The notes under the pieces: model-generated
The model's input: the letters and a program-made list of their open reading frames with translations, nothing else
The model's database searches: none
What the model was told of the DNA's origin: nothing
Shown here: positions 40,931 through 49,478 of the stretch, piece by piece
How positions within the stretch are numbered: position 1 is the first letter of the stretch
How the letters are laid out: each line of letters begins with the position of its first letter
Position numbers and translations under genes: made by a program
From: an uncultured Prevotella sp.
GTDB lineage: Bacteria > Bacteroidota > Bacteroidia > Bacteroidales > Bacteroidaceae
DNA: 64,000 bases
Direction: 5' to 3'
Assembly: GCA_905233425.1 (NCBI GenBank)
Contig: CAJOEC010000053.1
Location: 1-64,000 of the forward strand

Positions 40931-42147
40931 TACTTACTCATTCTCTCTACGTTGCTCGGCATGTACGTCATGATGTCCTCTGGCCACTTCCTCCTGTTCT
41001 TCCTCGGACTGGAGATGGCCTCAGTGCCCATGGCCTGCCTTGTCGCCTTCGACAAGTACAAGCAGCAGAGTGCCGAGGCTGCCGCCAAGTACATCCTCAC
41101 CGCCACGTTCTCTTCGGGCGTGATGCTCTACGGCATCTCCATGCTCTACGGCGTCTGCGGTACCCTCTACTTTGATGTCATGGCTCTCGTTATCGCTGCC
41201 AAGGGTAGTGTGTTTTCCGGACAGGGCACGATGCTCATCATGGGCATGGTGTTCTTCTTCAGTGGTCTTGGCTTCAAGATTTCGCTCGTTCCCTTCCACT
41301 TCTGGACGGCCGACACCTACCAGGGTGCCCCCACTCCCGTCACCGGTTATCTGAGCGTCGTCTCCAAGGGAGCCGCCACGCTCACCCTGGCCATAATCCT
41401 GATGAAGGTCTTCGCCTCGATGGTCGACTACTGGGAGCCGCTACTTTGGATTGTCATCATGCTCACCATCACCGTAGGTAACCTCTTCGCCATCCGTCAG
41501 AAAGAGTTGAAGCGCTTCATGGCCTTCTCCTCTATCTCCCAGGCCGGTTACATCATGCTCGCCGTCGTTGGCAACAGCACCGTGGGCCTCACAGCCCTCA
41601 CCTTCTACGTCCTCGTCTACGTAGCCGCCAACCTCGCCGTCTTCACGGTCATCACCGCAGTAGAGCATAGACCCACCCCCCAGCCCCTCCCTGTGAGGGA
41701 GGGGAGTGGTTACACTCAAGGTTGTATGGATGGGCAGAAGGTATCTACTCCCCTCCCTCACAGGGAGGGGCAAGGGGGTGGGTCTACCCAGATGTCCGCC
41801 TATAACGGCCTCTACCAGACCAACCCGAAGCTGGCCCTGCTGATGACCCTGGCCCTCTTCTCTCTGGCAGGCATCTCATGGCCGCTGTCGGAGGTCACGA
41901 GGCTGCCCCATTCTGGCCCTACTTCGTGGTCTTCATCGCCCTTATCAACACGGTAGTCTCCCTCTACTACTACCTCTTGATTGTCAAGGCCATGTACATC
42001 ACCAAGGAGGACAATCCTCTGCCCTTCTTCGCCAACGGCCGCGCCATCAACTGGAGCCTTGCCCTCTGCACCGCCGGCATCCTCCTCTTCGGTATCTGCT
42101 CCTGCATCTACGAGTGGATCGACCGCGCCGCCGTCGCCTCGATGTAA
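40931..42147 (+). pseudogene. nuoN: partial second copy of nuoN with an insertion and a frame break
   Basis: Matches nuoN copy 1 from [15 protein letters not shown] (about residue 112) onward; the first 110 residues are absent. The copies differ at many silent sites and in a 15-residue variable stretch ([17 protein letters not shown]), so it is not a recent duplication. An inverted-repeat element (41669-41785) is inserted in frame after VEH and adds 35 residues. As in copy 1, the frame breaks after LFSLAGI (41875), here with only 2 bases before the ATG of the C-terminal part (41878), so about 37 bases are missing. The C-terminus ([15 protein letters not shown] to 42147) is intact in its own frame. 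Confidence 0.85.
41669..41785. repeat. MITE-like inverted repeat inserted in nuoN copy 2
   Basis: The left arm (41669-41707: acccacccccc, then cagcccctccctgtg) and right arm (41747-41785) are near-perfect complements around a 39-base core. The insert is a multiple of three and carries no stop in the nuoN frame. The arm family is that of the nuoCD-nuoH gap element. Confidence 0.85.
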
Positions 42148-42170
42148 CCCACGTTTCACACGTCATGATA

Positions 42171-42202
42171 AAAGCCGGAAGCACACCACTTCCGGCTTTA
42201 AT
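42171..42202. terminator. terminator after nuoN copy 2
   Basis: Perfect 11-bp stem AAAGCCGGAAG (42171-42181) / CTTCCGGCTTT (42189-42199), loop of 7. A-rich on the left and T-rich on the right, so it can act for both strands, that is also for hsdR. Confidence 0.85.
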
Positions 42203-42241
42203 CATATTTGGTCACTTTGCCCGATAATCGGTAAATAACAG

Positions 42242-45200
42242 TCAACTGTCTAAATTCTCGTTCCCGTTTCTATATTCAGCAGCCATTCCATACTGACGCA
42301 ATGGCAAATCTTGTGCTTTTGGTCTTGCTGCTTCCCTAACCATTGGAGTATAAGCCTCAATGATACGCTTCCACTCCTTAGGACTCATGTCAGAATACCG
42401 TTCGCCGAACTGCTCCATCGCTTCACGTTGAAGTTCATAATCGGTTGTGTCAGGGTATAGTTGCAAGCGGCTGAAGATGAGATTACGAACTTCCTGGTCA
42501 TCCTCTACACGTACCAACTTGAAATATAGATAATCCAGGTTTTCTACCATTCTTATCAACAGCCTCTGGAAATTAGATTTGAATCCCTCGTTCTGCTGAT
42601 ACTCTTTATATAGAGACATGTCGCCTTTGCGTTTCTTCCTGACTATGCCATCGATAATTTTAGCATAGATTTCATCAACAGCCTGTCGATCTGGGTTTCC
42701 TACTATCATCGTCTTATAGTCCTCATCCTCAGCAACGGCCTTGGCCATACTCATCATTTTGGCCTTCTGATCATCTGGGGTCGCATCCCATCCCTTGAAC
42801 CAACGCTCGTTGAATTCCTTTAAGATTATCTCCAGTCTGTCTTTAGGTTCATCAACATTTCCTGGCCCTATCATTACAGGCTTATTGGGGTCAAGTACTG
42901 TTTCTCCTGAATCCAGTCCGATGGTCTCATTCAGCGCCGTTCGTCTGAGTCCGTAGGTGTTCAGGTCCACGGAGTCCAACAGATCCTTGATATCATCAGC
43001 ATTCTTTCCTGGTACTATCAGTTGTGGTATGAGGTAGCGCAGATACCAGAACAGCTTTTCCCAGTCTGCCACTTCATAATCCATGATAGCTGCCACCCTT
43101 GAATACACCTTCACAAACTGCTTACACTTCATCTTGAAGTCAGCCTTTCCGTTCTCAGGCCATTCTATCTCCTGATTGAAGCGTAATGCCGCTGTATCAA
43201 CAATGGGTGCCCACTGGTCTGCCTCTGCTCCGTGAATATACATTTCAATAAACTCATTCACCTCATCCATATCGAACACGCCAAAAGTCAGCAATGTTGT
43301 CTTCAACTGGTGCAGGATATTGACATCTGTCGCCTCCGAGAGCGTTGTTGCCGTATAGAACGGGTCGAATGAGTCCTTGATATCATCCTTCGTATTATAG
43401 AAGTCCAGGATAAAGAGGTCTTCGCTGAGTTTACCTAAGTCTGGGGCGCTTCTGTTCAGACGCGACAAAGCCTGCACAGCCAGCACCCCTGCCAGTGGCT
43501 TATCCACATACATAGCGCAGAGCTTAGGCTGGTCAAAACCTGTCAGATACTTATTGGCGACTACCAATATACGGTAATCGTCCGAGTCGAAATTCTCTGC
43601 CGTCTTGTTCTCTGGGAACCCGTTCAGTTCTGCCTCCGTATATTCCCTGCCGTTCAGTGTCTTCGAACCCGAGAAGGCAATCAATATCTTATAGGGCATC
43701 TTGTTCTTCACCAACAGTTCCTGCAGGGCTTGATAATACAAGATGGCACATTCAATATCCTTAGTGACTACCATCGCCTTTGCCTTTCCCTTCAACTTAT
43801 GATTGCGGAATATCTTGGCATCGAAGTGGTTAAGCATCACCTCTGCCTTAGCCTCAATGGTCTTAGGGTTTCGCTCCACATAGCTTCTCAGGATTCTTTG
43901 AGCCTTTTTGTTATTATATTCAGGGTCTTCCTCAATACTCTTTGTCAGCTCATAGTAACTACGATAGGTAGTATAGTTGGTCAGCACGTCCAAAATGAAT
44001 CCCTCCTCTATGGCCTGTTTCATCGAATACAAGTGGAAAGGATGGAACTTGCCTTCTGCATCCTCTGAGCCGAAACGTTCTAGAGTCTCTTTCTTCGGAG
44101 TGGCAGTAAAGGCGAAATACGAGCTGTTTGAACTCATCTTTCTGTCCTTCATCAGTTTCTCCAGCAATTCGTCTGTGTCACCTCCGTTTTGGTCTGCATC
44201 CTTCTGTACCGTGGCGTTCAGCTTGTCTGCAGCAATACCGCTTTGACTGCTATGAGCCTCGTCTATGATGATGGCGAAGTTATGGTCGCTCACGTCGCTG
44301 ATGGCATCACAGATGAAAGGGAACTTCTGAATCGTAGTGATGATGATACGCTTGTTCTGCTCAATAGCATCCTTCAGGTCTTTCGACGTATCTGCATGCG
44401 CCACAATCTTGTCGCTCTGTCCGAAAGCCTTGATGTTGTCAGTTATCTGTTTATCCAGCAGCCTACGGTCTGTCACCACTATCACAGAATTGAACAGAGG
44501 TGCATCCAATGACTTTGCTCTTACTGCCGTCATCGACTCCGGGCAGGTCTTTATCAGCTTATAGGCCAGCCACGTCAGCGAGTTCGACTTTCCCGAACCT
44601 GCTGAGTGCTGAATCAGGTAGGTCTTTCCAACACCCACCTTTGCCACGTTCTGTTCCAACTTCGTCACCACGTCCAACTGGTGGTAACGGGGGAATATCA
44701 GTTTCTTGGCGTTCTTCATGATGTGCGGCACCTTCTTCTGCGTCTTGGCCTCGTCGTAGTCGAACAACACATAGTTCATGATGATGTCGGCCACGGTGTC
44801 CTTCTGCAATACCTGTTCCCACAGATAGCTGGTCTTATAGCCATCCATATTCACAGGGTTGCCGGCTCCCTGACCTTCTGGCAGTCCTTTGTTGAAGGGC
44901 ATGAAGAATGTCTTATCCAGATTCAGCTTAGTGGTAAAGAACACCTCATCCTTATCCAATGTGAAGTGAGCTAAGCAGCGGCCATACTGCAACAGCGTTT
45001 CCTTTGGATTTCTTTCCGTACTCTTATATTGCTTCTGTCCATCGTATCGGGCTGTCTGATGAGTCCAGGGATTCTTCAGTTCAAAGGTGAACAGGGGGAT
45101 GCCATTCACATACAGCACCATATCTAATTCCAAGCCCGGATTCATCTGCGAGAACGTCTGCTGGCGTGTCAACGAGAATTGGTTCTGCTGATATTTCTCG

Positions 45201-45595
45201 TGCGATGCAGCACTATCAGCAGCACTGGGCTTGGGATAGAATAGCGTCAGTTTGATATTGGCAATCTCAAACTTCTCTCTCAGGACTTTAATGATACCAA
45301 AGGTCTCAATCTCCTTCGACAGAAGTCGAGGCAGTTCCGAGCGCAAATCCCGCCCCTTATACTCTTTCAGCACATCGCCTTGAGTGGTTTCAAGGAACGA
45401 CCATAGCCTGCGCATGTCGAAGCCCAACTTCTTGTCAAAGTCTTTAGGCTGGCCCCAATAGAAGTGCTGAACGTCAGGACTCTGGGCTTCCACATCGGTC
45501 AGTCCTGCCTCTTCACGCTCTTCCTTTGTCGAGCCTACAAGAGCCCGTTCTATCAGCCACTCAAAGGCCTGCTCATTTGTCTTGCTGAAACTCAT
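42242..45595 (-). CDS. hsdR: type I restriction endonuclease subunit R
   Basis: 1117 residues. The N-terminal nuclease domain has the E/D...ExK type motif around LDMVLYVNGIPLFTFELKNP (near 160-180). The helicase motor has Walker A HSAGSGKS with Lys336, DEAH box IIIDEAHSSQSG with Asp445, motif III FTATPKKETLERFG, and the later motif VDKPLAGVLAVQALSRLNR. It cuts DNA far from the recognition site after ATP-driven translocation. The gene is the last of the hsd operon (minus strand), 3 bases after the BRO-Fic gene. It appears intact. Confidence 0.97.
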   Translation of the reverse strand: MSFSKTNEQAFEWLIERALVGSTKEEREEAGLTDVEAQSPDVQHFYWGQPKDFDKKLGFDMRRLWSFLETTQGDVLKEYKGRDLRSELPRLLSKEIETFGIIKVLREKFEIANIKLTLFYPKPSAADSAASHEKYQQNQFSLTRQQTFSQMNPGLELDMVLYVNGIPLFTFELKNPWTHQTARYDGQKQYKSTERNPKETLLQYGRCLAHFTLDKDEVFFTTKLNLDKTFFMPFNKGLPEGQGAGNPVNMDGYKTSYLWEQVLQKDTVADIIMNYVLFDYDEAKTQKKVPHIMKNAKKLIFPRYHQLDVVTKLEQNVAKVGVGKTYLIQHSAGSGKSNSLTWLAYKLIKTCPESMTAVRAKSLDAPLFNSVIVVTDRRLLDKQITDNIKAFGQSDKIVAHADTSKDLKDAIEQNKRIIITTIQKFPFICDAISDVSDHNFAIIIDEAHSSQSGIAADKLNATVQKDADQNGGDTDELLEKLMKDRKMSSNSSYFAFTATPKKETLERFGSEDAEGKFHPFHLYSMKQAIEEGFILDVLTNYTTYRSYYELTKSIEEDPEYNNKKAQRILRSYVERNPKTIEAKAEVMLNHFDAKIFRNHKLKGKAKAMVVTKDIECAILYYQALQELLVKNKMPYKILIAFSGSKTLNGREYTEAELNGFPENKTAENFDSDDYRILVVANKYLTGFDQPKLCAMYVDKPLAGVLAVQALSRLNRSAPDLGKLSEDLFILDFYNTKDDIKDSFDPFYTATTLSEATDVNILHQLKTTLLTFGVFDMDEVNEFIEMYIHGAEADQWAPIVDTAALRFNQEIEWPENGKADFKMKCKQFVKVYSRVAAIMDYEVADWEKLFWYLRYLIPQLIVPGKNADDIKDLLDSVDLNTYGLRRTALNETIGLDSGETVLDPNKPVMIGPGNVDEPKDRLEIILKEFNERWFKGWDATPDDQKAKMMSMAKAVAEDEDYKTMIVGNPDRQAVDEIYAKIIDGIVRKKRKGDMSLYKEYQQNEGFKSNFQRLLIRMVENLDYLYFKLVRVEDDQEVRNLIFSRLQLYPDTTDYELQREAMEQFGERYSDMSPKEWKRIIEAYTPMVREAARPKAQDLPLRQYGMAAEYRNGNENLDS

Positions 45596-45598
45596 AGC

Positions 45599-46474
45599 TC
45601 AATCCTCCTGCTCATAATAATAAGAATAGTCTATACCTTTCATGAATATCTCGCGGTCGTCAATACGGTCGGTAAGTGCCTGATGTAGCAGATGTCTTAT
45701 CGGCTCGGCATCGGTTGTACTCCTGCGCATGGCTTCCAAATAGTCTTTCTTGTTTATCTTACTCCAGTCGACACACATCCGTAGTTCTTTCTTAAAGATG
45801 AGGTCAAGCCAGATACGGGTAGAGCGGCCGTTGCCCTCCATAAAGGGGTGCGCCATATTCATCTCTACATATTTATCTACAATCTCATCGAAATTAGTTT
45901 GTGGCATCAGCTCAATCAACCTCAGATTCTGCATCAGATATTCTGCACGACAGAAGAGCGTGCCGTCCTTCCAAATCGTTTTCATGCGTATCTTGCCGGC
46001 AAAGTCATATAATCCGCCAAACAGATAGGCATGAATCTGTTGCAGGCATTTCACAGTTCCCGGCCTCATCGTTTCGAGCAATCCGCTTTCAATGAGTGTA
46101 TAAGCTTTCTTTTTGCTCTGCCCGTCAATGCTGTTGTCGCTATAGACGAACCAGTTGAGGAAAGCATTGGCACGGTTGTTGGGATAGTGCTCGGCTAATG
46201 TCCTCACACAATCGCTGTCTAATGCATCGGCTGCACGTTGCTTCCCGTCGGGAGCTTGGAATTTGAAGTCGTGAGTGACACTCACGAGTTGAACGCCATC
46301 AGCATTGAGTTTCTTTTTCAGCCAACGCCAATAATTGCCCGCCTTGACATAGTCCTCTTCATCATTGATGGCTCGCACGATGTCGGTGGCCGAGAACCAC
46401 CACTTGCTGTTTTCCTCGTCCCATACGGCCCGCACTTCGCGGTCGTTGAAAAAACGTATCGACTTCTTACTCAT
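45599..46474 (-). CDS. BRO-N-like / Fic fusion protein
   Basis: 291 residues. Residues 1-110 resemble the DNA-binding BRO/KilA-type N-domain (FFNDREVRAVWDEENSKWW, FLNWFVYSD). Residues 135-280 are a Fic domain with the active-site HPFMEGNGRSTR (His209), in which E replaces the more common D. Fic enzymes transfer AMP or other groups from nucleotides to hydroxyls of proteins. It lies between hsdS and hsdR with 1- and 3-base gaps, so it is made with the restriction enzyme and may regulate it or act as a second layer of defence. No inhibitory SxxxE motif is apparent in front of the Fic core. Confidence 0.88.
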   Translation of the reverse strand: MSKKSIRFFNDREVRAVWDEENSKWWFSATDIVRAINDEEDYVKAGNYWRWLKKKLNADGVQLVSVTHDFKFQAPDGKQRAADALDSDCVRTLAEHYPNNRANAFLNWFVYSDNSIDGQSKKKAYTLIESGLLETMRPGTVKCLQQIHAYLFGGLYDFAGKIRMKTIWKDGTLFCRAEYLMQNLRLIELMPQTNFDEIVDKYVEMNMAHPFMEGNGRSTRIWLDLIFKKELRMCVDWSKINKKDYLEAMRRSTTDAEPIRHLLHQALTDRIDDREIFMKGIDYSYYYEQED

Positions 46475-46475
46475 G

Positions 46476-47681
46476 TTACACGACTTTTACTTTTCCCGTC
46501 ACCACATCGTTGATGATAATCTGCTTGCGCTCCTGAAGGAGGGAGATTTGCTGCTGATAGTTAGTTATAGCCTCATCAATAGTTAAGCATTGCTTTTCTA
46601 TGAATGATACTATTCTTGTTTGTTCTTCTATGGTGGGAAATGGAATAAACACATTCTTCACTTTTGTTCCTGTAATCAATGGTTGAGCATTACTTGTGTT
46701 TAATACGTTTAAATTAGCAGCCTGCATTGAATACAACAAGAAGATATGATTAACTTGTTGTGTTATATCAAAGATAAGTGCATTGTCTGTTATAAATGTC
46801 GGTGATTTAAGGTAACGTACATTACCACATAGAGCACCGACTCTACCAATTATAATAGCATTCTTTTCTCTATTATATTTATCGGTATAACCCATTAATC
46901 CATTTCCACCCCAAACGGGATACTCTCCATATTCTTTCAATTCCTCATTTTTTATTCCATCGCCGCTTTTAATCACTCCTAAATACTTTAGTTTTATCAG
47001 AGCCCAATGCTTTGGAATCTCCCCAATCCACTCGACACCACTATCTTTCATGGGGACGTTGGGGTCAAGGCCTTTGGTCACGGCATTGTTGATAATAATT
47101 TGCTTACGTTCATTCAGCAAGTCTATCATCTTTTGTTGCTGGGCTATCGCTTCGTCTATTTTTGATGTGGCAGCATCGAGATAGTTGGCGATTGCTTCTT
47201 GTTCTTGAATTGAGGGAACAGCCAACTTTATCATTTTCATTTCATCGTAACGGGTTGTCCATAAATCCGCAACGATACCTCTTCCATTTCTATAATACTC
47301 TTCAATAAATTTATAGCTCTTAAGCAAGTGTAATGTGAATTGAGGAGTAATTGTTTTTCGCGGTTGAAGTACAATGTTTATGAGTGAGACAGACCCATCC
47401 CTGTCTGCAACACCACTCGAACCTTTTCTATCTGAACGGCTATTAATTACAAAATCTCCTTTCTTTACAAGTTTCCTGTTATCACCATCATCTGTTTTTG
47501 CAACATTTTCCCATTGAGGGAAAACACCGAGTTTGGTCACAGATAAGGGGGCGTAGTCTTTGTCAGAAACTTTGACTCTTCGCTCTGTAAAGAAACTTCC
47601 GAGTCTTTTCACCTCCCAATGCCCCGGAATCTCCCCAAGCCATTTCACACCACTATCTTTATATTCGCTGTATCGTTCCAT
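46476..47681 (-). CDS. hsdS: type I restriction enzyme specificity subunit
   Basis: 401 residues, with two target-recognition domains. Each half starts with the same pattern: DSGVKWLGEIPGHWEVKRL at residues 10-28 and DSGVEWIGEIPKHWALIKL near 213-231. Each ends in a conserved helical spacer (LLNERKQIIINNAVTKGL and LLQERKQIIINDVVTGK). The two recognition domains differ, giving a bipartite target. The internal repeats are where recombination could switch specificity. Upstream lies a palindrome cluster and a REP-associated transposase that separate it from hsdM. Confidence 0.96.
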   Translation of the reverse strand: MERYSEYKDSGVKWLGEIPGHWEVKRLGSFFTERRVKVSDKDYAPLSVTKLGVFPQWENVAKTDDGDNRKLVKKGDFVINSRSDRKGSSGVADRDGSVSLINIVLQPRKTITPQFTLHLLKSYKFIEEYYRNGRGIVADLWTTRYDEMKMIKLAVPSIQEQEAIANYLDAATSKIDEAIAQQQKMIDLLNERKQIIINNAVTKGLDPNVPMKDSGVEWIGEIPKHWALIKLKYLGVIKSGDGIKNEELKEYGEYPVWGGNGLMGYTDKYNREKNAIIIGRVGALCGNVRYLKSPTFITDNALIFDITQQVNHIFLLYSMQAANLNVLNTSNAQPLITGTKVKNVFIPFPTIEEQTRIVSFIEKQCLTIDEAITNYQQQISLLQERKQIIINDVVTGKVKVV

Positions 47682-47710
47682 AAGCTAATAATAAATATGG
47701 TATTGGGAAC

Positions 47711-47904
47711 AACGGCCTGAAAGGCCAAGAAGCTCATAGCCCAGGGCAACGCCCTGGGTAAACATGGTGGCGGTGCTACGCCCTGAAAGGGCAAAAGCAC
47801 TATAACGCCAACAATGCTTTTGCCCTTTCAGGGCGATGGCACCGCTCTCTCCATACCCAGGGCGATGCCCTGGGCTGTTTGATTGTTGGCCTTTCAGGCC
47901 GTTT
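47711..47904. repeat. REP-like palindrome cluster (BIME-like)
   Basis: Nested and mirrored palindromes: ggcctgaaaggcc (47714-47726) and its mirror ggcctttcaggcc (47888-47900); cccagggcaacgccctggg and cccagggcgatgccctggg; and gccctgaaagggcaaaagca with its complement tgcttttgccctttcagggc in the centre. The whole 190 bases can fold into one arm. It lies next to a REP-associated tyrosine transposase, as such repeats commonly do. Confidence 0.85.
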
Positions 47905-47942
47905 CCCGGACTGTTGGGTTGCAGGTCTTTCATAACATTATT

Positions 47943-48398
47943 CTAATCAGAAAAGACATATTCTTCATTATAGTTGATATTATAAAGATTCAAGAACTTA
48001 ACATACTCGTCATGGAAACTTACTTTTGTGTGATGCTCCTTTTGCCTGTTCACATACTCGACAGTCCTGTCAACTATCGATTGGCTGATGGAGAAAACGG
48101 CATACCCGCCTTGCCAGGCGAAAGAGTTGTATTTTGTGTCAAGTGTCTTAATCCATCTGCTACTATTACGTTTCATTTCTTCAACCAAGTGTGATATGTT
48201 CTCATTGCGCGACAGGATACATACCGCATGAATATGGTCTTCTACTTCTCCAACGCGAATGGTCTGGCAATCCGTAGAATTAATCAGTTGACCAATATAG
48301 CTATGCATCCGTTCCCAGTGACACTCGTCTATCTTGGGGCTGGTTGTCTTCACATGGAAGATGATGTGCAAGTATATTTTACTAAGCGATTGCGCCAT
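47943..48398 (-). CDS. REP-associated tyrosine transposase (IS200/IS605-like, RAYT)
   Basis: 151 residues from the ATG at 48398. A longer frame upstream lacks the family start; MAQSLSKIYLHIIFHVK is typical. HUH nuclease motif VEDHIHAVCIL and the catalytic tyrosine in WQGGYAVFSIS are both visible. No IS605 orfB accompanies it. RAYT proteins move or maintain REP palindromes; the cluster at 47711-47904 is adjacent. It is inserted between hsdS and the Fic gene, splitting the hsd operon. Confidence 0.88.
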   Translation of the reverse strand: MAQSLSKIYLHIIFHVKTTSPKIDECHWERMHSYIGQLINSTDCQTIRVGEVEDHIHAVCILSRNENISHLVEEMKRNSSRWIKTLDTKYNSFAWQGGYAVFSISQSIVDRTVEYVNRQKEHHTKVSFHDEYVKFLNLYNINYNEEYVFSD

Positions 48399-48411
48399 GT
48401 TGATTGTTATA

Positions 48412-49473
48412 TTACTTGTTAACGACCCACAAACCGTTCTTGTCACTACCCTTTCGGATGATGATTTCAAGGTCGCGGAATTTTTTGATTTGTTTCTCTA
48501 TGCCACGCTTGCTAAGCCCCGTCTTTTCGGCTATTTCCGTTGCAGATATTGCCGGATTAGAATCAAGCAGCAACAAGACCCTCTTTTCGTTTACACCGAA
48601 CTTTACACCGAATTTTACACCGAACTCTTTGCCGAACTTTGCACCGAACTCTTCATCAATATTAGGAACCTTATCCTGCACTTTATTAGGAAGCGGTTCT
48701 CCTTGATGGGCTTTCAATGTCTGGTAGATTTCGCCCAACATAAAGTCGATGAAAGGTCCCGACTGCCCAGCGGTGGTGCTGGCGACGATGGCATCGTAGT
48801 AAGCCTGTTGGTTGGCATACACCATATTCTCTACAGGCAGATGCTCAAACAGCGGGTGCAACTTGCCGAGGATGAGCGACTGCCACAGTCGCCCTGTGCG
48901 GCCATTACCGTCGATGAAAGGGTGGATGAATTCAAACTCATAATGGAACACACAGGAACGGATGAGCAAGTGGTCCTTGGCATTCTTCAGCCAGTTGAAG
49001 AGGTCGCCCATCAGTATAGGCACCCTGTCGGCAGGAGGTGCCAGATGCACCAAGCCCTTTTCGCCAAACACGCCTACGCCGCCACGGCGGTAACGGCCTG
49101 CATCGTCTATCAATGCCTGCATCATCACGCCATGTGCTTTCAGCAGGTCTTTCTCCTTGAAGGCATCAAGCGTGGGATAGAGTTCGTAGGTCTGGATGGC
49201 ATTCTTCACCTCCTGAATCTGGCGGATTGGTGCTACGACGGTCTTGCCATCGAGAATATCGCGCACCTCGTCCTCACTCAGCGTGTTGCCCTCAATGGCC
49301 AGCGATGAGTGGATAGTCTTGATGCGGTTGGCCTTGCGTAGGCGCAGACCGTCTTCCTGTTCCAGACGGATGGCGTAGCGCTCCATCTGTGCGGAGATCT
49401 CTGCCACGAGGTTAATGGCTTCGGCACTCACCGTAAACGGCGGGATGTATGTGGGTTCTGTTTTCTTTGCCAT
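48412..49473 (-). CDS. Fic family protein with C-terminal winged helix
   Basis: 353 residues. Residues 50-65 hold the inhibitory helix, SSLAIEGNT, with the SxxxEG motif (Ser57, Glu61, Gly62) in front of the Fic core, as in class II Fic proteins. The active loop HPFIDGNGRTGR starts at His184. Residues 268-300 contain a run of KFG/EFG steps (EFGAKFGKEFGVKFGVKFGV). A winged helix follows (PAISATEIAEKTGLSKRGIEKQIKKFR). The enzyme likely AMPylates a target and is held inactive by its own helix. It lies 5 bases downstream of hsdM and is therefore part of the RM operon. Confidence 0.93.
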   Translation of the reverse strand: MAKKTEPTYIPPFTVSAEAINLVAEISAQMERYAIRLEQEDGLRLRKANRIKTIHSSLAIEGNTLSEDEVRDILDGKTVVAPIRQIQEVKNAIQTYELYPTLDAFKEKDLLKAHGVMMQALIDDAGRYRRGGVGVFGEKGLVHLAPPADRVPILMGDLFNWLKNAKDHLLIRSCVFHYEFEFIHPFIDGNGRTGRLWQSLILGKLHPLFEHLPVENMVYANQQAYYDAIVASTTAGQSGPFIDFMLGEIYQTLKAHQGEPLPNKVQDKVPNIDEEFGAKFGKEFGVKFGVKFGVNEKRVLLLLDSNPAISATEIAEKTGLSKRGIEKQIKKFRDLEIIIRKGSDKNGLWVVNK

Positions 49474-49478
49474 AGTGC

